A DNA stretch of 43,566 bases from Oscillospiraceae bacterium (GTDB lineage: Bacteria > Bacillota > Clostridia > Oscillospirales > Oscillospiraceae): assembly GCA_017428565.1 (NCBI GenBank), contig JAFRQP010000087.1:1-43566 (forward strand), given 5' to 3'. This document shows, one piece after another, positions 14,157 through 22,194 of the stretch. Made by a program: the position numbers and the translations under genes. The notes under the pieces were generated by a model. It saw nothing but the letters and a program-made list of their open reading frames with translations, did not search any database and was not told the DNA's origin. Numbering within the stretch: position 1 is the stretch's first letter; every line of letters starts with the position of its first letter.

Positions 14157-15493
14157 TTCAGCGCCTCCGCGATCCGCTCGAAACGCATGCCCCGGGAGGC
14201 TTTTACCAGCACTCGGTCCCCCTCCCGGATCAGCCCCGGCAGAGCCCGGTTCAGCTCCTCGACACTTGCGAACCAGTGCCCGCGCTCGCCAGCGCCCTCG
14301 GCGATAGCCGCGCCAAGAGTGCCGCTGGAGAGCACCAGATCCACACCGCGGGAGGCGGCGTAGGCGCCCACGTCCCGATGCATGGCCTCTTCCTTCTCGC
14401 CCAGCTCCAGCATGTCGCCCAAGATGCACACATGCCGACCGGGCAGCTGCATCAGCGAATCCACACCGCACATGACGGAATCGGGATTGGCGTTGTAGCT
14501 GTCATCCACCAGGGTGATCTTCCCCGTGTCGGTGACGGCAGAGCGGCGCCCCACCGTCTCATAGCAGGCGATGCCGGCGGCGATCTCCTCCTCCGACAGA
14601 CCCAGGACCAGGCCCACCGCCGCACCCTCCAGCGCTGCGTAGACCATATGCTGCCCGTAGGCGGGGATGCGCACCGGAAAAGAGCGCCCGTCATGGCAGA
14701 TACGGCAGCTGGTGCGGCCGCTTTCGTCCAGGCAAACGTCCACAGCGCGGATCTCGTTCCCCTCTCCCAGGCCGAAGCGATAAAGCTTCTGTTTACAGGA
14801 GAGCTGCCGCAGCAGATCGTCGTCCCCGTTGACCAGCACCACGCCGTCTTCGTCCATGTACTCCAGCATCTCGGTCTTCGCCCGAAAAACGCCCTGCCGG
14901 TCGTGCAAAAATTCCAGGTGTGCGTGGCCGATCACGGTGAAGACCGCCACCGTGGGCCGCACGATCCGGCTCAGCAGGCGCATCTCGCCGAAGCCGGAAA
15001 TACCCATCTCCACCACGGCGGCCTGGTGCTCCGGCTCGATGCGGGAGACGGTCATGGGCACGCCGATCTGATTATTCAGATTCTTGTCCGTCTTCAGCAC
15101 CCGGAAGCGCTGCTCCAGCACCGAGGCGATCATCTCCTTGGCGGAGGTCTTGCCCACGCTGCCGGTAATGCCGATCACAGGGAGCGACAGGCCGCTCCGA
15201 TAGGCCTCGGCGATCTGCTCCAGCGCCCTCTGCACGTCCTCCACCAGGAGGATGGGCCGCGTCTCCCCCTCCGGGATCCGCTGGGCGACGCAGCAGGCAG
15301 CGCCCTTGTCAAAGGCCGCGGCGATATAATCGTGCCCGTCCACCCGCTCGCCCTTGTAGGCGGCGAAAAGGTCCCCCGGCTCCACCGCCCGGCTGTCGAT
15401 CACGATCCGCCCCAGGGGGCTATTCTCATCATACCGGCCGCAGAGCTTTCCGCCGCAGGCTGCGGCGGCTTGGGCCAGAGTCATATTTCTCAT
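14147..15493 (-). CDS. murF: UDP-N-acetylmuramoyl-tripeptide--D-alanyl-D-alanine ligase
   Basis: The 448-residue Mur ligase adds the D-Ala-D-Ala dipeptide (product of ddl, nearby at 11.1 kb) to the peptidoglycan precursor. Motifs include the P-loop GITGSVGKTSAK, the Lys-containing KTDKNLNNQIGVP, VEMGISGFGEM, HLEF and DSYNANPDS. The start at ATG 15493 is set by AAGGAGG at 15501-15507; an earlier start at 15544 would place the promoter inside the gene. It is first in a two-gene operon with the HAD phosphatase. Confidence 0.95.
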   Translation of the reverse strand: MRNMTLAQAAAACGGKLCGRYDENSPLGRIVIDSRAVEPGDLFAAYKGERVDGHDYIAAAFDKGAACCVAQRIPEGETRPILLVEDVQRALEQIAEAYRSGLSLPVIGITGSVGKTSAKEMIASVLEQRFRVLKTDKNLNNQIGVPMTVSRIEPEHQAAVVEMGISGFGEMRLLSRIVRPTVAVFTVIGHAHLEFLHDRQGVFRAKTEMLEYMDEDGVVLVNGDDDLLRQLSCKQKLYRFGLGEGNEIRAVDVCLDESGRTSCRICHDGRSFPVRIPAYGQHMVYAALEGAAVGLVLGLSEEEIAAGIACYETVGRRSAVTDTGKITLVDDSYNANPDSVMCGVDSLMQLPGRHVCILGDMLELGEKEEAMHRDVGAYAASRGVDLVLSSGTLGAAIAEGAGERGHWFASVEELNRALPGLIREGDRVLVKASRGMRFERIAEALKCL

Positions 15494-15534
15494 CTTGTGT
15501 CCTCCTTCGGCGAGGAAGATTCCAGGCTGAACCG

Positions 15535-15563
15535 AGTATAGCATATGCCGGGCGGGGATGCAA
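15535..15563 (-). promoter_or_regulatory. murF promoter
   Basis: On the minus strand TTGCAT (15558-15563), a 17-bp spacer ending TGC and TATACT (15535-15540), an extended -10 type. Confidence 0.65.
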
Positions 15564-15611
15564 AAGAATTCCTCATTCTTTTCAAAAAAAGTAGTGCAAT
15601 CGCACAGGACT

Positions 15612-15622
15612 TATGCTATAAT
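15612..15622 (+). promoter_or_regulatory. Extended -10 promoter of the exonuclease gene
   Basis: TATGC-TATAAT, with TATAAT at 15617-15622. The -35 region is poor (TGCAAT near 15595). Confidence 0.55.
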
Positions 15623-15657
15623 GCTTCGGTAACATTCTGAGCAAAGAGGAACACGCT

Positions 15658-16647
15658 ATGAATTATGTGGTGGTGGATCTGGAGTGGAATCAGGCCATGA
15701 GCTCCAAGTCCTCCGTTTTCAACAAGCTCCCCATTCATCTGCGGGGCGAGATCATCGAGATCGGCGCGGTCAAGCTGGACGAAAATATGCGTCCCACCGA
15801 GGAGTTCTCCGTGGACGTGAAGCCTGTATACTTCCGGCGGATGCACTACAAGGTCAAGAAAATCACCGGCTTTGACAAGGAACGGCTGGCCCGCGGGCTC
15901 AGCTTTCCGGACGCCATGGAGCAGTTTCGCGCTTGGTGCGGGGACGGAGTCACCTTCCTGACCTGGGGCTGCGACGACCAGGGCATCCTGGAGCAGAACA
16001 TCATCATTCACGACCTGGATTGGGACTGGATCGACGGCTGGATCAATCTGCAGCTCATCTACAACCTGCAGACCGGCGGCGACAAGAACCAGAAGTCTCT
16101 GGCCAGCGCCATGGAGCATTTTGAGATCGAGCAGACCCGGGTGGCCCACGACGCGTTGGGCGACGCCTACAACACCGCCCTGGTCAGCACCCATCTAGAC
16201 ATGAAGGAGGGTCTGCGTCTCTATCCCGAGGCGGGAAAGATCCTGGCTTCCCGGATGCCGAACTTCAAACCCGCCGCCGAGAGCAGCGGGCCGGACGCGC
16301 TGCTGCACGAGAGCTACGAGGGCTTTGAGAGCAAGGCCGCCGCCTTCGCGGACGAGCGGCTGGACGCCATTGTCTGCCCGGTCTGCGGCAAGCCGCTGGA
16401 GGGCGTCCGCTGGGTCAATCAGGGCGACCAGCGCTACATGAATCTATTCGCCTGCCCGGAGGACGGCTCTTTCCTGTCCCGGGTGCGCTTCCGCAAGGAT
16501 CCGGTGAACGGCTCCTGGACCGCCAACAAGCTGATCTATGAGGCCGACGGGGAGATGCAGGACTTCTACAAGGCCAAGTCCGCCCAGTCCCGCCGTCGGG
16601 GCCGGGGCCATTCCTCCCGGAAGAACCGCCCCGCCAGCAAGCAGTAA
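15658..16647 (+). CDS. DEDDh 3'-5' exonuclease with zinc-finger-like C-terminus
   Basis: The 329-residue protein begins with an exonuclease domain: Asp7 and Glu9 in VVVDLEWN, a second Asp in the WGCDD segment, and His164/Asp169 in HDALGDAYNT. This matches the DnaQ-like/ERI-1/KapD RNase T superfamily. The C-terminal half holds a CPVCG pair and a later Cys that may form a zinc site, and a very basic tail (SRRRGRGHSSRKNRP) likely to bind nucleic acid. Family members trim RNA or DNA ends; the substrate here is unknown. It is monocistronic with a terminator 10 bases after the stop. Confidence 0.87.
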   Translation: MNYVVVDLEWNQAMSSKSSVFNKLPIHLRGEIIEIGAVKLDENMRPTEEFSVDVKPVYFRRMHYKVKKITGFDKERLARGLSFPDAMEQFRAWCGDGVTFLTWGCDDQGILEQNIIIHDLDWDWIDGWINLQLIYNLQTGGDKNQKSLASAMEHFEIEQTRVAHDALGDAYNTALVSTHLDMKEGLRLYPEAGKILASRMPNFKPAAESSGPDALLHESYEGFESKAAAFADERLDAIVCPVCGKPLEGVRWVNQGDQRYMNLFACPEDGSFLSRVRFRKDPVNGSWTANKLIYEADGEMQDFYKAKSAQSRRRGRGHSSRKNRPASKQ

Positions 16648-16657
16648 CTCATACGTT

Positions 16658-16693
16658 AAAACCGAGGATGCGTTTGCACCCTCGGTTTTCGTT
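16658..16693. terminator. Bidirectional terminator
   Basis: The stem aaaaccgagg/cctcggtttt (with an inner tgc/gca) has T-rich flanks. It lies between the convergent exonuclease and XRE-repeat genes. Confidence 0.85.
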
Positions 16694-16695
16694 TA

Positions 16696-17706
16696 TTATT
16701 CTTCGTCCTGCTCCTCGGGGTTTTTCTCCTGCCGACGGAAGCGGAACTTCCCGTCGATGGCCTTCTGCACCGCGTCCGAAATGCGCTGACCCAGATCCTG
16801 TCCGAAGCGGACGCTGTCCTCCACCTGACGGTCGATCATTTCGTCCAGCTCCAGGTCAAAGTCGTCCTCGTTATCCCGGCGATTCACCCCTTTTTTCCGC
16901 GGCGAAGAACCGCCGGCTATCACCGTTCCATTCACGCTGTCGCAGTCGACCCGTGTTCCGGCATAGACGTTTTTGCCCACGTCGTTGCAGTCTACGCTGG
17001 CGCCGGCGCTCACGTCGCCGCCTACGTCCCCGCAGTCCACATTGCCGCCGGCGTTCACGCCGCCGCCCACATCGCCGCAGTTCACGCTGCCGCCGGCGCT
17101 GACGCTGCCGCCCACATCGCCGCAGTTCACGCCGCCGCCGGCCTTGACCGAGCCGCCCACATCGCCGCAGTCCACGCCCGTTTCGGCGTCCACTTTGCCG
17201 CCCACGTCGCCGCAGCGGACCTCCGCGCCGGCCTTGACGGAGCCCTCCACGTCCCCGTCCACCTGGACCGAGAAATCACTGAAGATGTTCTGCGCCGGGC
17301 CCTCGTACTGGAATTCGAAGCAGGTCTTCTTCTCCCGCTCCTCCTGGCTGCCGATCAGGGTGTGCCCGTGGAAGAGCACCATGTAGAAGCTGTCGTCATC
17401 CGGCCAGGGCAGAGACAAGACCGGGCCGGGCTCCGCGTCGGGCGCATCAGCAGGCTCCGCCTCCGGCGCCTGCTGCTTCTCCTCTTCGGGCAGACCCATG
17501 AGGGGCACCCGGCCGATCAGCTGATCCACGCTCACGGAGAAGAGGTCCGCCAGCAGGGGCAGCGTGGAAATGTCCGGGCAGGAGTTGCCCGTCTCCCACT
17601 TGCTGACCGCCTGGAAGGAGATGCCCAGAGCAGAGGCAAGCTGCTCCTGGGTCAGTCCGTTGGCCTTGCGAAGCGTCATGATGTTGTTGCCAAGTATTTC
17701 GTTCAT
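16696..17706 (-). CDS. XRE-family regulator fused to a 15-residue beta-repeat domain
   Basis: The 336-residue protein starts with a helix-turn-helix domain (about 5-65, containing GLTQEQLASALGIS and AVSKWETG). An acidic linker follows, then a segment with FYMVLFHGHTLIG, and about eight repeats of V-x-C-G-D-V-G-G-x-V-x-A-G-x-x (about 148-267). A charged C-terminal helix follows. Seven cysteines fall at exactly 15-residue intervals (165, 180, 195, 210, 225, 240, 255). The repeat is likely a beta-helix, resembling bactofilin or DUF4097 folds. The start at 17706 has CAGGAGG; the longer upstream frame is rejected. Function is unknown; a polymerising or ligand-sensing regulator is possible. Confidence 0.75.
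   Translation of the reverse strand: MNEILGNNIMTLRKANGLTQEQLASALGISFQAVSKWETGNSCPDISTLPLLADLFSVSVDQLIGRVPLMGLPEEEKQQAPEAEPADAPDAEPGPVLSLPWPDDDSFYMVLFHGHTLIGSQEEREKKTCFEFQYEGPAQNIFSDFSVQVDGDVEGSVKAGAEVRCGDVGGKVDAETGVDCGDVGGSVKAGGGVNCGDVGGSVSAGGSVNCGDVGGGVNAGGNVDCGDVGGDVSAGASVDCNDVGKNVYAGTRVDCDSVNGTVIAGGSSPRKKGVNRRDNEDDFDLELDEMIDRQVEDSVRFGQDLGQRISDAVQKAIDGKFRFRRQEKNPEEQDEE
16906..17265 (-). repeat. Tandem 45-bp coding repeats (beta-helix cysteine ladder)
   Basis: Eight in-frame 45-bp units encode the V-x-C-G-D-V-G-G repeat. The DNA copies are similar enough to allow slippage, so copy number may vary among strains. The central copies keep C-G-D-V-G-G exactly; the outermost ones diverge. Confidence 0.85.
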
Positions 17707-17797
17707 CGTCGAATCCTCCTGTCTGTTTTTCAGGCTGCGCGCCGCCCTTTTCGCCGCAAGCGTAGCAGGGAAAACGCCGTTTTGCCAATAACTTTTC

Positions 17798-17828
17798 AGT
17801 TGAATCTCATATTTCAACCGTTGGTTGA
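17798..17828. promoter_or_regulatory. Candidate operator upstream of the XRE-repeat gene
   Basis: TCAACC-GTT-GGTTGA (17814-17828) is a perfect inverted repeat. It overlaps a second pair, GTTGAA and TTCAAC, separated by 8 bases. It lies about 100 bases upstream of the XRE gene and could be its own binding site. No confident promoter was found between. Confidence 0.4.
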
Positions 17829-17838
17829 GTCACTGTCC

Positions 17839-17874
17839 GAGGAAAAGTCCTCCTGCTCGGGAGGACTTTTCTTC
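17839..17874 (-). terminator. Terminator of the rbfA-nrnA-truB-ribF operon
   Basis: The stem aaaagtcctcc/ggaggactttt lies directly after the ribF stop. It has a T-run on both strands. Confidence 0.8.
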
Positions 17875-17878
17875 TTTT

Positions 17879-18781
17879 TCAGGCTTTTGCGGCAAAATAG
17901 GCTCTCGCCGTCTCCGCGTCCCGATGGATCTGCTCGGACAGAGCCTCATAGCTCTCAAACTTGCTCTCGCCCCGGAGGAAAGCATAGAACTCCACTCTGG
18001 CCTGGCGGCCGTAGAGATTGCCGGAATAATCCAGCAGATGGCTCTCCACACTGACCCGATCGTCATCGCTGACGGTAGGGCGCACGCCCACGTTGGTCAC
18101 CGCGATATAAGAGGCGCCGCCATCCAGATAGACCTTGCTGGCATAGACCCCGTGCTTCGGGACCACGACCCCCTGGGGGAAGAACATGTTGATGGTGGGC
18201 GTGCCCAGCTTTCGTCCCAGGTGATAGCCGGAGTGGACCGTGTCGGACAGGGTATGGGGATGACCCAACCAGCGGTTGGCCTCCTCGATCTGCCCAGAGG
18301 AGATAAGCTCCCGGATCCGGGTGGAGCTGACGATCTGCCCGTCCAGCATCACCGGGGGGATCACGTCGCAGCCCAGGTCGTGCTCCGCGCAGTATTCCCT
18401 CAATCGCTCCGCATTGCCCAGGCCCTTGTAGCCGAAGCAGAAGTCATGCCCCACCACGATGGCGCAGACCTGCAGATCCTGCACCAGACTGTCCAGAAAA
18501 TCCCGCCAGTCCATATGCATCACATAGGGGCTGAAGTGAATGAATACCACGTTATCGATACCGTAGCAGCGGCGGATGATCTCCTCCCGGCCAATGGCGC
18601 TGTTGATGAGGGGCACCTCTTTGCCGAACACCAAGGTATCCGGGTGGACGTCAAAGCTCAGCACCGAGGGCATGGCCCCCCGCTCCGCCGCCCGCTGCTT
18701 GGTGCGCTTGAGCAGCTCGCCGTGGCCGATATGCACGCCGTCAAAAAAGCCCAGCGCGATGACTCTTTGTTTTTCTTCCAT
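17879..18781 (-). CDS. ribF: Bifunctional riboflavin kinase/FAD synthetase
   Basis: The 300-residue enzyme converts riboflavin to FMN and then FAD. The N-terminal adenylyltransferase domain shows GFFDGVHIGHGELL and VVGHDFCFGYKG. STRIRELI precedes the C-terminal riboflavin kinase domain (GYHLGRKLGTPTINM, NVGVRPTV, VESHLLDYSGNLYG). It overlaps truB by one base (TGATG), so it is translationally coupled. It supplies flavin cofactors that ApbE, encoded elsewhere in this window, transfers. Confidence 0.96.
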   Translation of the reverse strand: MEEKQRVIALGFFDGVHIGHGELLKRTKQRAAERGAMPSVLSFDVHPDTLVFGKEVPLINSAIGREEIIRRCYGIDNVVFIHFSPYVMHMDWRDFLDSLVQDLQVCAIVVGHDFCFGYKGLGNAERLREYCAEHDLGCDVIPPVMLDGQIVSSTRIRELISSGQIEEANRWLGHPHTLSDTVHSGYHLGRKLGTPTINMFFPQGVVVPKHGVYASKVYLDGGASYIAVTNVGVRPTVSDDDRVSVESHLLDYSGNLYGRQARVEFYAFLRGESKFESYEALSEQIHRDAETARAYFAAKA

Positions 18782-19656
18782 CAGGTCGTGACCTCAAAAA
18801 AGCTTTTGATGCTCCGCAGATCTCCGTCCCGGAGTCTGCCGAGCGCGAGAAAAGCGCCGTCCGGCGCGTAAACGCGGTATTCACCCGCCGCTTCCGGCCG
18901 CGAAAGGGCGGCGCCCACACGGAGCCTCCGCTCCTCCGCGGCGCTGAGACACAGCGCGGGATAGGCGGCAAACAGCCGATCCACCGGGAGCAGCAGCTCC
19001 TCCGCCCTCCCCTCGTCGGCGGCGCGCTGCACTTGCTCCAGGGTATAGGCGTCCTCCAGAGAGAAGTCCCCCGCCTCCAGGCGGCGCAGGGCGCTCATAC
19101 AGGCGCCGCAGCCAAGCGCCTGGCCAATATCGTGGCAGAGGGTGCGGATATAGGTGCCCTTAGAGCAGCGCACATCCAGCAGAACATCCTCCCCGTCCCT
19201 GCCGAGCAGGCGCAGCTCCGCGATGCGGACGCGCCGGGGCTTCCGCTCCACCTCGCCGCCCCGGCGGGCGATCTCATAGAGCTTCTGCCCCTTCACCTTG
19301 ATGGCGGAGTACATGGGCGGGATCTGGTCGATCTCCCCCCGAAAGCGCCGCAGCGCATCCTCCAGCTCCGCATCGGACAGCGCACGAGGGCTGCCGCCGA
19401 TGGGCGTGCCGGTGACGTCCTGGGTATCGGTGACAAGGCCGGGGCGCAGGGAGGCCAGATAACGCTTCTCGTGGCTCTCCGCAAACTCCACAGCCCGGGT
19501 GCCGCGGCCCACGAAGACCACAAGCAGGCCCGTGGCCATGGGGTCCAGGGTGCCGGAGTGGCCGATGCGCCGCTCGTGCAGCACGCCCCGAAGCTTGGCC
19601 ACCACATCGCTGCTGGTCCAGCCGGCGGGCTTGTCGATCAGCAAAATGCCGTTCAT
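18781..19656 (-). CDS. truB: tRNA pseudouridine(55) synthase TruB
   Basis: The 291-residue enzyme makes pseudouridine 55 in the tRNA T-loop. Motifs: GILLIDKPAGWTS, the catalytic HSGTLDPMATG with Asp38, KRYLASLRPG, IKVKGQKLYE and KGTYIRTLCHDIG. A short C-terminal PUA-like tail follows. It overlaps nrnA by 4 bases and ribF by one base. Confidence 0.97.
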   Translation of the reverse strand: MNGILLIDKPAGWTSSDVVAKLRGVLHERRIGHSGTLDPMATGLLVVFVGRGTRAVEFAESHEKRYLASLRPGLVTDTQDVTGTPIGGSPRALSDAELEDALRRFRGEIDQIPPMYSAIKVKGQKLYEIARRGGEVERKPRRVRIAELRLLGRDGEDVLLDVRCSKGTYIRTLCHDIGQALGCGACMSALRRLEAGDFSLEDAYTLEQVQRAADEGRAEELLLPVDRLFAAYPALCLSAAEERRLRVGAALSRPEAAGEYRVYAPDGAFLALGRLRDGDLRSIKSFFEVTT

Positions 19657-20588
19657 GCCAGAACCTCGTCGATGGCTTTCAGCAGCAGATCTCGCGCCTC
19701 CAGAGGCGGCACGGGGAGATTGCAGCCCGCGGCCATCTTGTGGCCGCCGCCGCCAAAGCGGGCGCAGAGCGCGCAGCTGTCAAAATCCTCCTGAGAGCGG
19801 ACGGAGACCTTGCTGGCGCCGCCGGGCCAGTCCCGGATGGTGATATAGACGCGGCCGCCCTCGGCTCTGCCGGCAAGGCCGGCCAGATCGTCACAGTCGT
19901 CCTCGCTGGCGCCGGCAAGGGCCAGCATCTCGTCCGTGACCAGTGCCACGACCACCTGCCCGTCCCGGTGGAAGCTCATGTTCTGGTAAATGAGCCCCTC
20001 CAGCTTGATGCGGGGAACGGAGACCTTGCGGAAAAAGAGCAGGTTCAGCCGGGCGTTGTCCGCCCCGGCCTCCAGCAGCTCCGCCGCATCCCGCAGGGCA
20101 AAGGCGTCGGTGTTGGCGTACTGAAAGCAGCCGCAGTCGGTGGAGAGGGCGATGTACAGGAGGTCAGCCTCCTCCTTCGTCAAGTCCCCGCAGAGGGTCT
20201 TGATGATCCGAAGAACGATCTCCCCGGTGGCGGCCCGGGCAGGGTCGATGCACTCCTCCCCCGCATAGTGGCTGTTGCTGGGGTGGTGGTCGATGCAGAG
20301 CTCCACTTGGCCGGCAAAGCCTTCGGCAAACATTTTCTCCGTGGCCACGTCCACCGACACCACGCAGTCCGGCGCAAAGTCCGCCGGAGCATTATAGGAC
20401 TCGGTAAAGGGCAGAAGCTTGGCGATCACCTGGGGATTGGGCCAGAGGTACGCCGTCTTGCCGCTGCGGCGCAGGGCGGAGCAAAGGGCGGCGGCGCTGC
20501 CCATGGTGTCCCCGTCCGGGTTCCGGTGGGTCACCAGCAGAAAGCGATCCCTTGCCGCGAGCCAGGCGGCAGCTTGCTCAGCTCTCAT
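19653..20588 (-). CDS. nrnA: DHH-family bifunctional oligoribonuclease/PAP phosphatase
   Basis: The 311-residue phosphoesterase degrades nano-RNAs and 3'-phosphoadenosine 5'-phosphate. The DHH domain shows HRNPDGDTMGS, SVDVATE and IDHHPSN; the DHHA1 domain near the C-terminus has RFGGGGHKMAAGC. I start at ATG 20588, overlapping rbfA by 11 bases; an upstream in-frame start at 20636 would overlap rbfA by 59 bases and adds a non-conserved peptide. It sits in the classic order rbfA-nrnA-truB-ribF. Confidence 0.93.
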   Translation of the reverse strand: MRAEQAAAWLAARDRFLLVTHRNPDGDTMGSAAALCSALRRSGKTAYLWPNPQVIAKLLPFTESYNAPADFAPDCVVSVDVATEKMFAEGFAGQVELCIDHHPSNSHYAGEECIDPARAATGEIVLRIIKTLCGDLTKEEADLLYIALSTDCGCFQYANTDAFALRDAAELLEAGADNARLNLLFFRKVSVPRIKLEGLIYQNMSFHRDGQVVVALVTDEMLALAGASEDDCDDLAGLAGRAEGGRVYITIRDWPGGASKVSVRSQEDFDSCALCARFGGGGHKMAAGCNLPVPPLEARDLLLKAIDEVLA

Positions 20589-20949
20589 CGCTCTCGTCCT
20601 CATCGTGACGGATGTCCAGGGAGTTGATGACCTCATTGATATGGGCGCCGTATTCGATGCTGTGATCCACCTCGAAGACCAGCTCCGGGGTGTAGCGCAG
20701 GGTCATGGCCTGGCCCAGCTCATGCCGCAGCCAGCCCGCCGCGGACTTCAGGCCCTTCTTGAATTCTTTTTCATTTTCCAGTCCCAGCACGGAGAGCCAG
20801 ACCTTGGCGTAGCGCAAATCGCCGGTGGTCTCCACCCGGGTGACGCTGATCATCCCCTGCTGCACCCGCGGGTCCTTGACCTGGGGAATCAGCCGGGAGA
20901 GGACGAACTGGATATCGTCGTTGGTTCTTGCAAGCTTGTTGGATGGCAT
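20578..20949 (-). CDS. rbfA: 30S ribosome-binding factor RbfA
   Basis: The 123-residue KH-type protein assists late maturation of 16S rRNA. Motifs: NDDIQFVLSRLI, ISVTRVETTGDLRYAKVW, LRHELGQAMTLRYTPELVFEVD and an acidic C-terminus. It is normally directly downstream of infB. Here infB lies about 21 kb away on the same strand with unrelated metabolic genes between, and rbfA has its own strong promoter. Confidence 0.96.
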   Translation of the reverse strand: MPSNKLARTNDDIQFVLSRLIPQVKDPRVQQGMISVTRVETTGDLRYAKVWLSVLGLENEKEFKKGLKSAAGWLRHELGQAMTLRYTPELVFEVDHSIEYGAHINEVINSLDIRHDEDESDES

Positions 20950-21035
20950 ATTCTTCTCCTTTGTGCGTACTGCACGAAATCCATTTTTCGGAGGCGGGTT
21001 GGGCGAGGGCCGACCCGCTTTTGATCTTTCGTGTC

Positions 21036-21064
21036 ATTATAGCATCCGATCCCACTCTTTTCAA
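21036..21064 (-). promoter_or_regulatory. rbfA operon promoter
   Basis: On the minus strand TTGAAA (21059-21064), a 17-bp spacer ending TGC and TATAAT (21036-21041): near-consensus with extended -10. This makes the rbfA operon independent of infB. Confidence 0.85.
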
Positions 21065-21146
21065 GGCGAGATTATTGATTACATCGTGGACTGATTTTTC
21101 TGTCTGCGCGTCAACCTCGCCCAGGCAGAGCGGCGCATCCTGACGC

Positions 21147-21186
21147 AAAAACCAAGCGGCACCCTGTTCAGTACAGGGCACCGCCG
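21147..21186 (-). terminator. Terminator of the acn-tktN-tktC operon
   Basis: On the minus strand a 12-bp stem (gcggtgccctgt/acagggtgccgc, two wobble pairs) with loop ACTGA is followed by TTGGTTTTT. Confidence 0.8.
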
Positions 21187-21252
21187 GTTCTCTCGTTTTA
21201 TTCTCGCTTTGCCGGAAAGACGCGATCGGGTTTGATGAGGCGCCGCGGCGCG

Positions 21253-22194
21253 TCATCCCTTTCGGGCCAGGGCCCTGCGGACCGCCGCGGTGATGCCGTT
21301 TCGGTCCAGGCCGTAACGTTCCATCAGCTCTCCGGGCTGGCCGGACTGGCCGAAGCTGTCCCGCACAGCCACAGTCTCCAGCGGAACGGGAGCCTTTTTC
21401 GCCAGCAGCTCCGCCACAGCGCTGCCCATGCCCCCAGCCTCCTGGTGTTCCTCTGCCGTGACCAGGCAGCCCGTCTCTTCTGCCGCAGCAAGGATCGCCT
21501 CCTCGTCCAGCGGCTTGACAGTATGCAGGTCGTACACCCGGACGGAGATCCCATCCCCGTCCAGACTCTCCGCCGCCTGCAGCGCCTCATAGACCATAGC
21601 GCCGCAGGCAAACACCGTTACGTCCCCGCCGGAACGGCAAAGCCGTGCCCGGCCGATCTCAAAGGGCGTATCCTCCTCCGTGATCACCGGGACCGCTTCT
21701 CGGCCGAAGCGAATGAAGCAGGGCCCCGGCAGCTTTGCCATGGCCAGGGTGGCCTTGCGCGTCTCCTCCGCGTCGCAGGGGGCCAGCACGGTCATGTTCG
21801 GCAGAACCCGCATCAGCGCCAGATCCTCCAGCGCCTGGTGGGTGGCCCCGTCCGGGCCGACGGAGATGCCGGCATGAGCGCCGGCCAGTTTCACTCCCAG
21901 ATTGTTGTAGCACACGGTGGTGCGGATCTGATCCCAGGCCCGCCCCGCCAGGAACACCCCGTAGGTGGACACAAAGGGCGTAACGCCGGAGAGAGCCAGG
22001 CCCGCGGCGGTGCCCACCATGTCCTGCTCGGAAATACCCATATCCAGGAAGCGCTCGGGAAACTGCTCCCGCACCCAGACCGTGCGGGTGGACTTGGCCA
22101 CGTCCGCATCCAGCACCATGATCTGCTCGCCCCTGGCGCAGAGCTCCAGCAGGGCTTTGCCGTATCCGTCCCGCATCGGGATCGTTTGCTTCAT
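21253..22194 (-). CDS. Transketolase, C-terminal subunit
   Basis: The 313-residue protein holds the pyrimidine-binding and C-terminal domains of a split transketolase: DADVAKSTRTVWV, FLDMGISEQDMVGTAAGLA (the catalytic Glu in SEQ), HAGISVGPDGATHQALEDLA and EEHQEAGGMGSAVAE. It needs the N-terminal subunit encoded just upstream (4-base overlap). Split forms transfer two-carbon ketol units and some act in dedicated sugar or ketol routes. Its place after an aconitase gene is unusual. No partner pentose-pathway gene is visible. Confidence 0.92.
   Translation of the reverse strand: MKQTIPMRDGYGKALLELCARGEQIMVLDADVAKSTRTVWVREQFPERFLDMGISEQDMVGTAAGLALSGVTPFVSTYGVFLAGRAWDQIRTTVCYNNLGVKLAGAHAGISVGPDGATHQALEDLALMRVLPNMTVLAPCDAEETRKATLAMAKLPGPCFIRFGREAVPVITEEDTPFEIGRARLCRSGGDVTVFACGAMVYEALQAAESLDGDGISVRVYDLHTVKPLDEEAILAAAEETGCLVTAEEHQEAGGMGSAVAELLAKKAPVPLETVAVRDSFGQSGQPGELMERYGLDRNGITAAVRRALARKG

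Larger units (their letters stand above)
20950..21252. other. Gene-free junction between rbfA and the metabolic island
   Basis: I see no gene here. The stretch holds the rbfA leader (with a 9-bp GC hairpin, gcgggttgg/ccgacccgc at 20993-21017), the rbfA promoter at 21036-21064, and the tktC terminator at 21147-21186. The left edge of the island probably falls near 21.07-21.15 kb. Confidence 0.6.

Noticed and set aside
14157-14471. N-terminal extension of the YjjG-like HAD gene into murF
   Set aside because: The added segment is murF in another frame; the DLDD motif starts right after ATG 14156.
16906-17265. CRISPR-like regular repeats
   Set aside because: The 45-bp units are in frame, have no spacers between them and encode a periodic protein domain.
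20993-21017. Attenuator in the rbfA leader
   Set aside because: The 9-bp stem has no T-run on the minus strand, so intrinsic termination is unlikely there.
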